Part shown: positions 20,601 through 29,478 of the stretch, in pieces
Position numbering within the stretch: the first letter of the stretch is position 1
Layout: every line of letters begins with the position of its first letter
Assembly (NCBI RefSeq): GCF_040819555.1
Contig: NZ_CP161920.1
Coordinates: 2,107,001-2,171,000 of the forward strand
Reading direction: 5' to 3'
Length of the DNA: 64,000 nucleotides
From: Nitratireductor sp. GISD-1A_MAKvit
GTDB lineage: Bacteria; Pseudomonadota; Alphaproteobacteria; Rhizobiales; Rhizobiaceae
The notes under the pieces: generated by a model
Databases searched by the model: none
What the model saw: only the letters and a program-made list of their open reading frames with translations
Told to the model about the DNA's origin: nothing
Made by a program: the position numbers and the translations under genes

Positions 20601-20743
20601 TTTGGCGTTGCTTTTCTGGGAATGGTTTGCCTTTCCTTTCGAAAAGCAATAGGTGGTGCACCTGCCATGAAGCAGCTCATGCCCGATCCCGTCTCGAGGT
20701 GGGCGAGTGCTGGTCCTGTTCAACGAGTTTGCCGAGAGATTGC

Positions 20744-21064
20744 ATGCCGAAGATCTCCTACATCGTTCCCGACGGTACGCGTTTCGACGTGGAGGCCGAG
20801 AACGGCTCCACGGTTATGGAAAACGCCATCCGCAATGCTGTACCGGGCATTGAGGCCGAATGCGGCGGAGCCTGTGCCTGTGCCACCTGTCATGTCTACG
20901 TGGATGAACAGTGGACGGACATTGCCGGCCAGCCGGAGGCGATGGAGGAGGATATGCTCGATTTTGCCTTCGAAGTTCAGCCAAACTCCCGCTTGTCCTG
21001 TCAGATTATCGTGCGTGATGAGCTCGATGGGCTGGTTGTGCGTATTCCCGAGCGGCAGGCCTGA
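20744..21064 (+). CDS. [2Fe-2S] ferredoxin, adrenodoxin type
   Basis: A 106-residue electron carrier. The cluster ligands appear as C-x5-C-x2-C in [16 protein letters not shown], plus the fourth Cys in SRLSCQI. The length and the tail [10 protein letters not shown] match adrenodoxin/FdVI ferredoxins, which serve P450s, Fe-S assembly or haem A synthesis. An additional Cys sits within the first spacing. I start at the ATG at 20744; the frame is open to 20594, but the extra 50 residues have no family likeness. No partner oxidoreductase is adjacent. Confidence 0.9.
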   Translation: MPKISYIVPDGTRFDVEAENGSTVMENAIRNAVPGIEAECGGACACATCHVYVDEQWTDIAGQPEAMEEDMLDFAFEVQPNSRLSCQIIVRDELDGLVVRIPERQA

Positions 21065-21100
21065 CAATCCTAGTCCCTCGACAGGTCGGGCGCCGGCTTT

Positions 21101-21718
21101 CTAGCCAGGGTTTCTACCATTCTCCAACTGCTCGAGCCGATAGTTCAGAAGCTGCATGAGGCGCCACTCGAAATTGCCGCTTTCAATGCGGTCGAAACGT
21201 GCCTGCGCCCTGTCGTGCTCTTCCAGCTTTCGATTGGTGATCTCTTTGGCGTGAGCCTGCATTGCCGCACAGGTTCGGTGTGGCGTCAGGCTTTTGATGG
21301 CCGTCTCGATCTCGCGCGCGTAGCGTTTGGCAATTCCCAGATGGCTCTCTTCATGGCGTTTGATGTCTTTCGACAGCGTGTCCCAGATCAACGCGGTTTC
21401 AGCGGGCGCGGTTTTGCGGTTGCGCCAGCGTGGTAAGAAGACCTTGGCATCGACCATTACATGCACTGCCGCGATGCGGCAGCGGCGTTTGTCTTCCTCG
21501 TAGGTGATCTTCGTTTTGAACTCCATCCGCGTTGCCCCCGGGTGACGCTGTCCTGTGCTTTTCACGTGGGGCCCGCGGGAACGAAGCTGGTGTTCGATTT
21601 CGCTCAGGGTTTTCCCGCCTATGCTGAAATAGCTGTAGCTGCGCGAAACATCTGCGGCAGAGACCGGGAAAGGGCCAACGGCCAGGAGTGCAAGAAGTGC
21701 AAGCGGAAGACGTTTCAT
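21101..21718 (-). CDS. Exported DUF922 family Zn-dependent protease-like protein
   Basis: A 205-residue protein with a signal peptide (MKRLPLALLALLAVGPFPVS, then cleavage after SAA). The HExxH-type motif appears as RHEESHLGIAKRYA, typical of DUF922, a family predicted to be secreted metallopeptidases; activity is not proven for most members. I start at the ATG at 21718 directly before the signal peptide; an upstream ATG at 21760 adds 14 residues that would disrupt it. It is convergent with the ferredoxin gene (36-bp gap). Confidence 0.75.
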   Translation of the reverse strand: MKRLPLALLALLAVGPFPVSAADVSRSYSYFSIGGKTLSEIEHQLRSRGPHVKSTGQRHPGATRMEFKTKITYEEDKRRCRIAAVHVMVDAKVFLPRWRNRKTAPAETALIWDTLSKDIKRHEESHLGIAKRYAREIETAIKSLTPHRTCAAMQAHAKEITNRKLEEHDRAQARFDRIESGNFEWRLMQLLNYRLEQLENGRNPG

Positions 21719-21913
21719 TTTCTCTCCAGGCCCGACCAGCAGTGTTCGGTTGTGCGGCATTGCATGCGCATCAGTTGGGTCATCGACTCATGCATCCTTA
21801 CACATTGCGGTTGATTTTGGCCGCAATGAGCCGCAAAAGCGGGAAGGGTTGAAACCGTTTCGCTGGTGCGGCGGGTTTTGCCTCACAGCCGTGACCTGGA
21901 GGCCTTTCGCCTG

Positions 21914-22765
21914 ATGACATCACCGATCTGGAAGCTCGCGCACGGACGCCAAATCACGCTTGGTCCCCAATCCGTCATCATGGGCATTCTCAACGTCACC
22001 CCCGACAGCTTTTCTGACGGTGGCAGGTTTTCCAGGCTCGATCAGGCGCTGGAACATGTGGACAGGCTCATTGCCCAGGGGGCTCAGATTGTCGATATCG
22101 GCGGTGAATCGACACGACCCGGAGCAGCGCCTGTCAGCGCGGCCGAGGAGCAGGACCGGATCTTGCCGCTGTTTGAGGCACTTGCCGGGCGAAAAGACAT
22201 CATCCTCTCCGTTGATACCTACAGGGCGGAAACCGCGCGGCTTGCGGTCGCCGCCGGCGCCCACATCGTCAACGATGTGTGGGGCGGACAGCGAGAGCCG
22301 GACATTGCCGATGTCGCCGCCCGCACCGGTGCAGGCCTTGTCATCATGCATACCGGACGCGGACGGACAAAAGATCCCGATGTGATTGCGGATCAGTTCT
22401 CATATCTGCGCCAGTCGCTTGATATCGTTGGGAAATGTGGCGTTGAGGAAGCGCAGGTCGTGGTCGACCCCGGGTTCGGTTTCGCCAAGGACACGTGGGA
22501 AAATCTCCAGATCATGTCGCGCTTCGAAGAACTTGCCGACCTGTCATACCCGCTTCTTGTTGGAACCTCACGCAAACGGTTTGTCGGGGCGGTGACCGGT
22601 CGCGAAAACGCCAGCGAGCGGGATGTCGCCACTGCAGCCACGAGCGCGATCCTGCGTTGCAAGGGGGCGGCCGTGTTTCGGGTCCACGATGTCGCAATCA
22701 ACCGTGACGCATTGGCGGTGGCCGATGCTATGCTGGCGGCGCGAGAACAGGCGGAGAAGCGATGA
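21914..22765 (+). CDS. folP: Dihydropteroate synthase
   Basis: Condenses p-aminobenzoate with hydroxymethyl-dihydropterin diphosphate in folate synthesis; the target of sulfonamides. In 283 residues it shows the pterin and PABA motifs IMGILNVTPDSFSDGG, DIGGESTRPGA, VDPGFGFAKD and LLVGTSRKRFVG. I chose the ATG at 21914 (MTSPIWKLAHGR) over the frame start at 21866. It overlaps folB by an ATGA, and the order folP-folB-folK makes one operon. Confidence 0.96.
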   Translation: MTSPIWKLAHGRQITLGPQSVIMGILNVTPDSFSDGGRFSRLDQALEHVDRLIAQGAQIVDIGGESTRPGAAPVSAAEEQDRILPLFEALAGRKDIILSVDTYRAETARLAVAAGAHIVNDVWGGQREPDIADVAARTGAGLVIMHTGRGRTKDPDVIADQFSYLRQSLDIVGKCGVEEAQVVVDPGFGFAKDTWENLQIMSRFEELADLSYPLLVGTSRKRFVGAVTGRENASERDVATAATSAILRCKGAAVFRVHDVAINRDALAVADAMLAAREQAEKR

Positions 22766-23124
22766 TCTATGTAATCCGAATGAAGAATTGCGCATTCTTT
22801 GCACGTCATGGTGTTCACGACGAAGAAGAGCGCCTTGGCCAGCGTTTTTACGTGGATGCCGAGCTGCATGTGGATGCGGGCAGGGCGCTCAGCGACGATT
22901 CTCTGGAGGGCACGGTCGATTACGGCGCGGCATTCAAGGTCATTGAAGAAATCGTTGCAGGCAAACGGCGCTTTCTCATCGAGGCTCTGGCTCTTGAAGT
23001 GGCAAGGACTCTGGCCTCAAGGTTTCCTCAGATTGCGCGTTCCGAGATCACCATTCGCAAGCCCAATGCACCGGTTCCAGGGGTGCTGGACCATGTGGAG
23101 GTCACCGTGGCGTGGCCCCAGTAG
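22762..23124 (+). CDS. folB: Dihydroneopterin aldolase
   Basis: Cleaves dihydroneopterin to hydroxymethyl-dihydropterin, the substrate of FolK. It is 120 residues long, the normal size. Motifs include FFARHGVHDEEERLGQRFYV at the N-terminus, the catalytic-Lys region VRKPNAP-like (here TIRKPNAPVPG), and LIEALALEVA. Start and stop overlap folP and nearly touch folK, so the three are translated together. Confidence 0.95.
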   Translation: MIYVIRMKNCAFFARHGVHDEEERLGQRFYVDAELHVDAGRALSDDSLEGTVDYGAAFKVIEEIVAGKRRFLIEALALEVARTLASRFPQIARSEITIRKPNAPVPGVLDHVEVTVAWPQ

Positions 23125-23125
23125 A

Positions 23126-23686
23126 ATGAGCACGACAACGGGTTCCTATCTGGGGCTGGGCGGAAACATCGGAGATCCGCAGCGAGCGATGCAGCTTGTT
23201 CTGCAGGCCCTCGATGAGAGAGAGGACACACAGGTGCTTTCTGTGTCTTCGATCTATCGCACGCCCCCCTGGGGCAAGCTCGATCAACCGGATTTCCTGA
23301 ATGCGGTGGCGCAAATCAGCACCGAGCTTTCTCCGCGGGCACTTCTGGATGAGTGCCTCAAAATCGAACGCGCATTGAAGCGCACTCGCGGCGAGCGCTG
23401 GGGACCAAGGCCAATCGATGTCGATGTCCTGCTTTACGGACATCTGCGTGTCGATGAGGATGGGCTTGCGATCCCGCACCCGAGAATGGCGGAACGCGCG
23501 TTTGTTCTGGCTCCTCTCGCCGAGATTGCTCCGCAGATGGAGTTGGAGGGCCGGAACATAAGCGATCGCCTTGAAGAGCTTGATCGCTCCGGCATGCAGC
23601 GCATGACCGCTGATGGTGGTTGGTGGCGGAGTGTGAGCTCGAAAAATGCGGCTGGTCGCCGCATTCTGGATAATGGTTGCCCTTGA
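23126..23686 (+). CDS. folK: 2-amino-4-hydroxy-6-hydroxymethyldihydropteridine pyrophosphokinase
   Basis: Transfers pyrophosphate from ATP to hydroxymethyl-dihydropterin, feeding FolP. It has 186 residues with the HPPK motifs YLGLGGNIGDP, FLNAVAQI, RWGPRPIDVDVLLYG (Mg2+-binding Asp pair) and IPHPRMAERAFVLAPL. The ATG at 23126 lies one base after the folB stop. An upstream continuation of the frame to 22799 is only antiphase read-through of folB. Confidence 0.95.
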   Translation: MSTTTGSYLGLGGNIGDPQRAMQLVLQALDEREDTQVLSVSSIYRTPPWGKLDQPDFLNAVAQISTELSPRALLDECLKIERALKRTRGERWGPRPIDVDVLLYGHLRVDEDGLAIPHPRMAERAFVLAPLAEIAPQMELEGRNISDRLEELDRSGMQRMTADGGWWRSVSSKNAAGRRILDNGCP

Positions 23687-23725
23687 AAACAATCGGTGCC
23701 GGGGCGTTGTTCGTAGCTGAACTTT

Positions 23726-24271
23726 CTACTGGCGCGCGATGGCCTTTATGCCGCCTGAACCGGTGCGCTTCAGCTTCATTCCTACAACTGGCACCATATC
23801 GTCGTTTACCTTCACCGAAATTGTGATGTGCATGGTGTTGTTGTTGCTGATCCGGGCGCGCATCGCACCGCTCAGTGAAGAGCGATGAAGTGCGAAGACC
23901 ACGTCGTTTCCGATGACCTTGCCTTCCGTAACATCGAGACCCTTGCCGGCTGCGCCATCGAGAAAAGTACCTCGATAAACGCCGTTTGAGCGCACCACGG
24001 TGGCCCTCATGGGCTGGGTGAACACGCCCACGCGGCAGCTGCCATCAAGGTCCATGCCGATCTTCTTGTCAGGCGTGTCGCCAGCAAAATTGCAGACGAA
24101 TTTGGTGCCCTTGTATTTTCCCGCCACAATCTCGCCGGGGCCAGACCAGCTTCCCTCCACTGACTGGAAGAAGCGCCGCTCCCTTTCGGATGCCTCTGCC
24201 GTGCCGGCCAGACCGGAAATCGGGGCTGCTGCAGCGACGAGAACCGCGAGCTTGAAAGCGAATTTCAGCAT
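23726..24271 (-). CDS. Exported protein of unknown function
   Basis: A 181-residue protein that I do not recognise. A signal peptide is clear (MLKFAFKLAVLVAAAAPISG, cleavage near AEA). The mature part is beta-rich: FQSVEGSWSGPGEIVAGKYK, then a single Cys pair (FVCNFAG and GSCRVGV), and Gly-containing strands such as NGVYRGTF. This suggests a small periplasmic beta-barrel or lipocalin-like fold, but that is a guess. I start at the ATG at 24271; ten residues upstream are also open. It lies between folK (convergent) and the YcjF gene. Confidence 0.65.
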   Translation of the reverse strand: MLKFAFKLAVLVAAAAPISGLAGTAEASERERRFFQSVEGSWSGPGEIVAGKYKGTKFVCNFAGDTPDKKIGMDLDGSCRVGVFTQPMRATVVRSNGVYRGTFLDGAAGKGLDVTEGKVIGNDVVFALHRSSLSGAMRARISNNNTMHITISVKVNDDMVPVVGMKLKRTGSGGIKAIARQ

Positions 24272-24423
24272 GAGCGAAAAAACCAGAACAGATTGAAACA
24301 AACTACCACAGCGAAGTCTGCAGCAGATTGGTTAAGGCTTTGTCTACCATGAGCTGCTGATTCGTGGCAGTCGCCGCTGATCAAAACCTGCTGTCGCCCT
24401 GTTGTATCAGGATTGAGTGATTA

Positions 24424-25510
24424 TCAGCGTCCATCTTTTGCCGGTTCGGATTTCGATTTGTTGTTGGCCGTTGTTTCACTGGCAGTGAAACGCGTGAGCG
24501 CTTTGAGAAAATCCCCGACGCCCGGGCGCTGTTCGGCGTTGAATGGCAGGGGGCCGCGCTGCCTCCATGGCCGCAATTCCTATCCGTGCCGTCATCATCC
24601 CGTTCACCACGCCTTCGCCGAGTTTGGCGGAAAGACGCGCTGCAAGTCCATGTCCCACAACCTGCTGGACGAGTGTTTCGCCGGCTGCCATTGAACCGGT
24701 GATCGCCAGATGAGCGAGAATGCTGCGGACAAGCCGCATGAAACCCAGAAAGCCGGGGCGGGCGCCATAAAGGTCCGCGATCCGCCTTGTCAGCCGTGCT
24801 GCTTCGAACAAAACATAGATGATGTCGACCAGCGCACGGGGAGAGACGGCGGTTACGACCGAAACGCGTTTAGCCGCATTGAGGGTCTGAACGCGCGCCA
24901 ACGCATCAAGCGGTGCGAGCAATTGCTTCTCGGCGACTGACAGCAGATCCGCACCATCGATAATGTCTCCGTCCAGCTGCTCAATCGCTCTTCGACCTGC
25001 CGCGGTTTCGGGCTTTCCGGCGAGCAGTTGAGTGAGTTTTTTCAAGGTTTGCCGCGCTTGGCGCGCGTCGTTGCTCGCAATGGCCGATGTGGCTTCGCGA
25101 CGTATCGCTTCCATTGAGGACAGCCGAACAATGGCAAGCGCCTCGCGGATCAGCAGTGCCAGAAACGCCAGAAGTGCGATGGCGGCGGCAGAAAGTGCCA
25201 GCCAGCCAAGCCAGTCAGCGCGATTGAAAAGATCCCGCACCAGGCCGTCGATCCAAAGCCCGATTGCGAGCGAGACAAGGAGCCCCATGGCGGCAATCAG
25301 GATTCTCCCCAGCATCCCACGACGACGCGGCGGCAATGGCGGAGGAGAACCTGCATCGAGATCGGGTTTGCCGAAATAATCGTCATCCATCGCCACGACT
25401 GCGATGGCTTTTTCAGGAGGCAGGGCCTTGGGTTTGCGTTTTGGCGCCGACTTTCGCGGCGCACTCTGCTTGGCCGGTTCAACGCGAAAAGACGCAGGTG
25501 CTCTGCTCAT
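24424..25510 (-). CDS. YcjF/TIGR01620 family membrane protein (DUF697), frameshifted near the C-terminus
   Basis: Partner of the YcjX GTPase-like protein; the pair is found together in many proteobacteria, often linked to envelope stress, without a settled function. There are two membrane helices in the middle (ILIAAMGLLVSLAIGLWIDG and LGWLALSAAAIALLAFLALL), followed by a DUF697 helical domain. The frame breaks at the G5 run at 24549-24553. Deleting one base replaces a short nonsense tail with ARPLPFNAEQRPGVGDFLKA and moves the stop to 24424, giving 361 residues as in the family. The start overlaps the ycjX stop by four bases. Confidence 0.87.
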
Positions 25511-26985
25511 GCGAGATGATCTCCGACAAGAAACTGTAGGGCGCGGTCGAGCCTGATATGGGGCAGGGAAAGCTTAAGTCCTTCCGCTGTGCGTTCCAGG
25601 CTGGGTGGGCGAAACCGCACGAAGCGTAGCTGTTCGTCGACCGCTGAATCCGGACCGGTTTGCGAAGTCTTGCTCTGGAAAATCAGTCCAGGCTTCTCCG
25701 GCAGATCGCCGGGGAAAATTGCGGTTTCGGTTTCACCGTCAAATATGTCGCCAGCGATTTTCTCGCCTTTGAGCGGTGTGCCTATGATAACCGGTAGCGT
25801 TTCTTTGCCCTGACGTACGCTGCCTTCGCGGGTGGCACGCACGGCCGCCATTGCCAGGACGTCAACATTGGCGCCGGAGAAATCGGCGCGGGCAATTGCC
25901 CGGTCGGCCAACCGCCTCACGATCGCCTGCAACCGGTCATGGCTTTCGTGATGAATATGGTCTGCTTTCGTGGCCGCGATCAGAATTCTGTCGATCCGGT
26001 GCGAGAACAGGCCGGTCAGGAGGTTGCCTCGCCCGGGGCGGAAGCAGGACAGGATTTCGGTCAGCGACCGCTCCAGATCACCGACCGCTTCACTGCCTGC
26101 ATTCATCGCCTGCATGGCGTCGATCAACACGATCTGCCGATCGAGCCGGGCGATGTGTTCGCGAAAAAACGGGCGTATGACGTGATTCTTGTAGGCTTCG
26201 TACCGCCTTTCCATCATGGCATGCATAGAGCCGGGGGCAGGTCGGGAGCCGGGATCAACCAAAAGCGGCGCAAATGTCAGCGCTGGCGACCCCTCCAGAT
26301 CGCCGGGCATCAGAAACCGGCCGGGGGGAAGTGTCGACAGCGCTCGGTGATCCGCCCGGCAGGCGCGCAGATATGAGGAAAACGCCTCGAACAGCTTGCG
26401 CGCTGTCATCTCATCGCCGGGCTCTGCTGGGTCGATCCCGCTTGTGAGTGCCTGCCAATCGGCCGAAAGCTCGGACCGCACCGGAAGTCTGGCCATGTCC
26501 AGTGCTTCGCGACTGAACGTTCCAAAATCCTTGGCGAGAAGCGGCAGGTCGAGCAGCCACTCGCCTGGGTAGTCGACAATATCGAACGAAAGTTTCCCGC
26601 GTGAGAGGAGCCGATTCCAGGCCGATGCCGATTCGAATTCAACCGTGAGGCGCAATTCTGATATCGCCCGCGTGGAGGCCGGCCAGATCCGATCGTTGAC
26701 CAGGGCGGCAATGTGATCCTCATACTGAAATCTGGGAACCGCGTCGTCGGGTTGATGCTCCAGATAGGCACGGGAAATTCGTCCGGAAGCCTGCGCTTGG
26801 AAAAGAGGAAGGCGGCCACCGTGGAGCAGATTGTGTACCAGGGCGGTGATGAAAACGGTCTTGCCGGCCCGTGAAAGCCCCGTGACCCCGATACGCAGCG
26901 ACGGGGAAATGAAGCTGGTCGCGCGGTCTGCCAGCGTGTCGAGCGCAATCCGCGCCTCATCCGTGTAGGTCGTCAATGAAGCCAA
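25507..26985 (-). CDS. YcjX family P-loop protein (DUF463)
   Basis: A 492-residue NTPase-like protein. The Walker A is GLSRAGKTVFITALVHNLL (residues ~34-52). The family also has a conserved SFDIVDYPGEWLLDLPLL segment and a KADHIHHE-type switch (here ATKADHIHHESH). Recent work on the family points to a dynamin-like or GTP-binding ATPase at the membrane under envelope stress; here I only see the fold. It forms an operon with the downstream YcjF gene. Confidence 0.9.
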   Translation of the reverse strand: MASLTTYTDEARIALDTLADRATSFISPSLRIGVTGLSRAGKTVFITALVHNLLHGGRLPLFQAQASGRISRAYLEHQPDDAVPRFQYEDHIAALVNDRIWPASTRAISELRLTVEFESASAWNRLLSRGKLSFDIVDYPGEWLLDLPLLAKDFGTFSREALDMARLPVRSELSADWQALTSGIDPAEPGDEMTARKLFEAFSSYLRACRADHRALSTLPPGRFLMPGDLEGSPALTFAPLLVDPGSRPAPGSMHAMMERRYEAYKNHVIRPFFREHIARLDRQIVLIDAMQAMNAGSEAVGDLERSLTEILSCFRPGRGNLLTGLFSHRIDRILIAATKADHIHHESHDRLQAIVRRLADRAIARADFSGANVDVLAMAAVRATREGSVRQGKETLPVIIGTPLKGEKIAGDIFDGETETAIFPGDLPEKPGLIFQSKTSQTGPDSAVDEQLRFVRFRPPSLERTAEGLKLSLPHIRLDRALQFLVGDHLA

Positions 26986-27067
26986 AGGGCAAAATCCTCA
27001 AACGAGACAAGAGTTTGCATATAGGACTTCAGGGAAGGCGGTTGTAGAGCAGCCCGCTGGAAAGTAC

Positions 27068-27584
27068 TTACCGATCGTGCGGTGGTTTCAGGAACGCCTC
27101 CAGCCGTCCGCTCCGCGTCCCGATCTCTGCCAGTGGTAAGGAGAAGGACAAAACCGCAAGCGCACATGTGGGAAACCCTGAAGTCGCTTCATTGAGTGCG
27201 GTTGCATTGCTTCGGGATGAGGAAAGCTCAAACACCACATCCTCCATCATGGGATTGTGCCCGATAACCAGGATGTTGTCTCCGATCGGTGCTTCTTGGA
27301 CGGCGCAGACATAGTCAAGCGCATCAGAATTGTAGAGTTCGGCATGGAATTGGGTTTGCAGTTGCTGTGAACTCAGTGTGGAGGTGAGGTTTTCCAGCGT
27401 TTCCACCGCACGTCGCGCCGTCGAGCACAGGATTACATCGGGGAGAAAGCCTGCCATGCGCATGCGAAGGCCGAGAGCTTTGGCGTCGGATTGTCCAGAC
27501 TGGGTGAGGCCCTCGGTCGAAATCGGAAATCCCCGGTGCTGCCCATCCGGCTTTGGCATGGCGAAGGAGGAAAAGACGCGGCAT
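27068..27584 (-). CDS. SixA-type histidine phosphatase, frameshifted
   Basis: Phosphohistidine phosphatase of the histidine-phosphatase superfamily; SixA removes phosphate from Hpt or PTS histidines. The start MPRLFLLRHAKAGWA carries the RHG-type motif LLRHAKA, and the second catalytic His is in VIGHNPMMED. The two halves are in different frames; removing one base from the GGG at 27510-27512 gives ISDFDRGLTQSGQSDAKALG and a 171-residue protein of normal size. It lies just upstream of ycjX on the same strand. Confidence 0.85.
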
Positions 27585-27846
27585 CACGCAAAACCGGAAA
27601 ATTGTGCCGGAGAATTTTCGGAATACCATTCGATTTCGGACAAAAGCGCTGTTTTTCCCTTCATTTCGTATCCCTTGCTGATTTCTGTTCAACGCAAAGT
27701 CTATACGGAACGCCTGTCCGGTGCAGTGGATATCCACGTTTTCCGACGCTTTTAACAAAAGCGTGAACCATGGCGCCTTTGTGCTTGTGGTTGTGGGGGA
27801 CCGTGAATATATAGGCGCGGGCGTCAAAACATCTCAGGGTGACTCG

Positions 27847-28263
27847 ATGAATGAGCTCAGTAATACCGAATACGTGCCCACCGAGGACGAACCCTTCATG
27901 AATGAGCGCCAACGCTCCTATTTCCGTGCGAAATTGTTGCGTTGGAAAAGCGATATTCTAAAGGAAGCGCGTGAGACCCTCGATGCACTACAACAGGAGA
28001 ACGCCAACCATCCCGACCTGGCTGATCGTGCGTCGTCGGAGACCGACCGCGCAATCGAACTGCGGGCTCGCGACCGTCAACGCAAGCTGATTTCCAAGAT
28101 TGACGCTGCCCTGCAGCGGATTGAGGAAGGCACGTACGGTTATTGCGAGGAGACAGGAGAACCGATCTCTCTGAAACGTCTGGATGCGCGTCCGATCGCA
28201 ACCTTGTCGATCGAGGCGCAAGAGCGTCATGAACGCCGCGAGAAGGTTTATCGCGACGACTGA
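27847..28263 (+). CDS. dksA: DksA-type RNA polymerase-binding transcription factor
   Basis: Binds the RNA polymerase secondary channel and works with ppGpp to adjust rRNA and amino-acid promoters. The 138-residue protein has the coiled-coil finger (WKSDILKEARETLDALQQEN) with the tip residues DLADRASSE. The globular domain ends YGYCEETGEPISLKRLDARP. Only one of the four zinc-binding cysteines of E. coli DksA remains, as in other alphaproteobacterial DksA proteins. The ATG at 27847 is chosen over the open frame to 27721. A strong terminator follows. Confidence 0.93.
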   Translation: MNELSNTEYVPTEDEPFMNERQRSYFRAKLLRWKSDILKEARETLDALQQENANHPDLADRASSETDRAIELRARDRQRKLISKIDAALQRIEEGTYGYCEETGEPISLKRLDARPIATLSIEAQERHERREKVYRDD

Positions 28264-28310
28264 CAGACGGAAACGTCGGTCCTGCGGCCGGCAACATCTG
28301 TCCATTGTAT

Positions 28311-28341
28311 GCGCCATGCCTCAAGGCTGGCGCTTTTTTTT
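28311..28341 (+). terminator. Rho-independent terminator of dksA
   Basis: GCGCCA pairs with TGGCGC, and inside it GCCT pairs with AGGC. A run of eight T follows directly. It stands 48 bases after the dksA stop and before the convergent FliO-like gene. Confidence 0.9.
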
Positions 28342-28399
28342 GCCAACACCTTCTTTTGAAGACCGGTTCCCGTGCTTCGGCTGCCGTATAGGTGCCTGT

Positions 28400-29227
28400 T
28401 CAGTGCTTCTGCTCGGACATTTCCTCAAGAAGGCGGCTCATCTCGTCTTCGAGTGTGTTTTCGAGCTGCGTCGAATTGTGTTCTGCCATGAGTGAAGGCT
28501 CTGAAACCGCTGTTGGTCGGTTTTCAGCGACCGGGGTTGCTGACGTCCCCGCTGGTGTCGTCGGGGCAACGGGACGTGCGGATGCTGCAGCGCTTTGAGT
28601 TGCCTCCGAGGGAGCTTCGATGTCGGGAGCGCGTACGGGTTGGCTGGACTGAACGGGTTCTCTGCGATCATTCACCGGGTAGCGTGTTGGAGCCTGGGCG
28701 GGTGGCACGGTCGACCTGGAAACGGTCCTGAAACCGTGTGCCGCAGGTGCAGAGCGTCGCTCGGGGCGAGGGGCAGCCGGCGCCGCCGGCTGCGGTGAAC
28801 GGGGCTCGCTCACGGGGTCGAGACGGGGCGCGTCTGCCTGTGTGGAGAGGTCGTGTGCAACACGCTCGACCGTCTCCCCGACAATCGGAACTGTCTCTGC
28901 TGTGGTGACCGTTTCTTCAAGGTCCCGAGCCGGTATCGGGATGTCGCTTTCAATGACGACATCGCTCGGGCCGCCGATCAGAATGAGATGTTCGACGTTG
29001 TCACGCCGGACCAGAACAAGACGCCGGTGATTGTCCACCGGTGTGGCATCGGTGACGCCAAGGCGCGGCTGCCGGTTTCGGCCTCCGGAAATGAAGGTAC
29101 CCGAGGTGAAACGCCGATTGGCGCGTAGAAACACGAGAAGGACAATCGCAACGGCGAGAAGGATGATCGTCCAGAACGCTGCGGTCGCATACGCTTCACC
29201 AAAAATTCCCACGAGCCAGTCGTTCAT
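28400..29227 (-). CDS. FliO-like membrane protein with long proline-rich tail
   Basis: A 275-residue protein with one N-terminal membrane helix (FWTIILLAVAIVLLVFLR, residues ~18-36). A small domain follows (PRLGVTDATPVDNHRRLVLV then RRDNVEHLILIGGPSDVVIE) that matches the FliO/MopB fold of flagellar export. After residue ~110 it is a low-complexity Pro/Ala/Arg-rich tail. No other flagellar gene is in the window, so a flagellar role is uncertain. It is divergent from cckA across a short gap. Confidence 0.7.
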   Translation of the reverse strand: MNDWLVGIFGEAYATAAFWTIILLAVAIVLLVFLRANRRFTSGTFISGGRNRQPRLGVTDATPVDNHRRLVLVRRDNVEHLILIGGPSDVVIESDIPIPARDLEETVTTAETVPIVGETVERVAHDLSTQADAPRLDPVSEPRSPQPAAPAAPRPERRSAPAAHGFRTVSRSTVPPAQAPTRYPVNDRREPVQSSQPVRAPDIEAPSEATQSAAASARPVAPTTPAGTSATPVAENRPTAVSEPSLMAEHNSTQLENTLEDEMSRLLEEMSEQKH

Positions 29228-29478
29228 GCATTTGCTCCCTTCTATGGCGTTCGGGCCAAATTAGGCATCACCTGGTTGAGCGGCAACCCGCCCGGTCCTG
29301 GATTTTGTGCTTTGCCACGGTCCGTCATCGCCATTCAGCAGCACAATTCGGGCAAAGAATGGCGATTTGCGTTTCGATTACACGTGTAAGCTTGCAGATG
29401 CCGGGAGCCCTGATATATCCGGAAGAGACCGGGTCACGTGGAGCCCGGCAAGAACTGGGCGCGACAGACGGGAAACGA

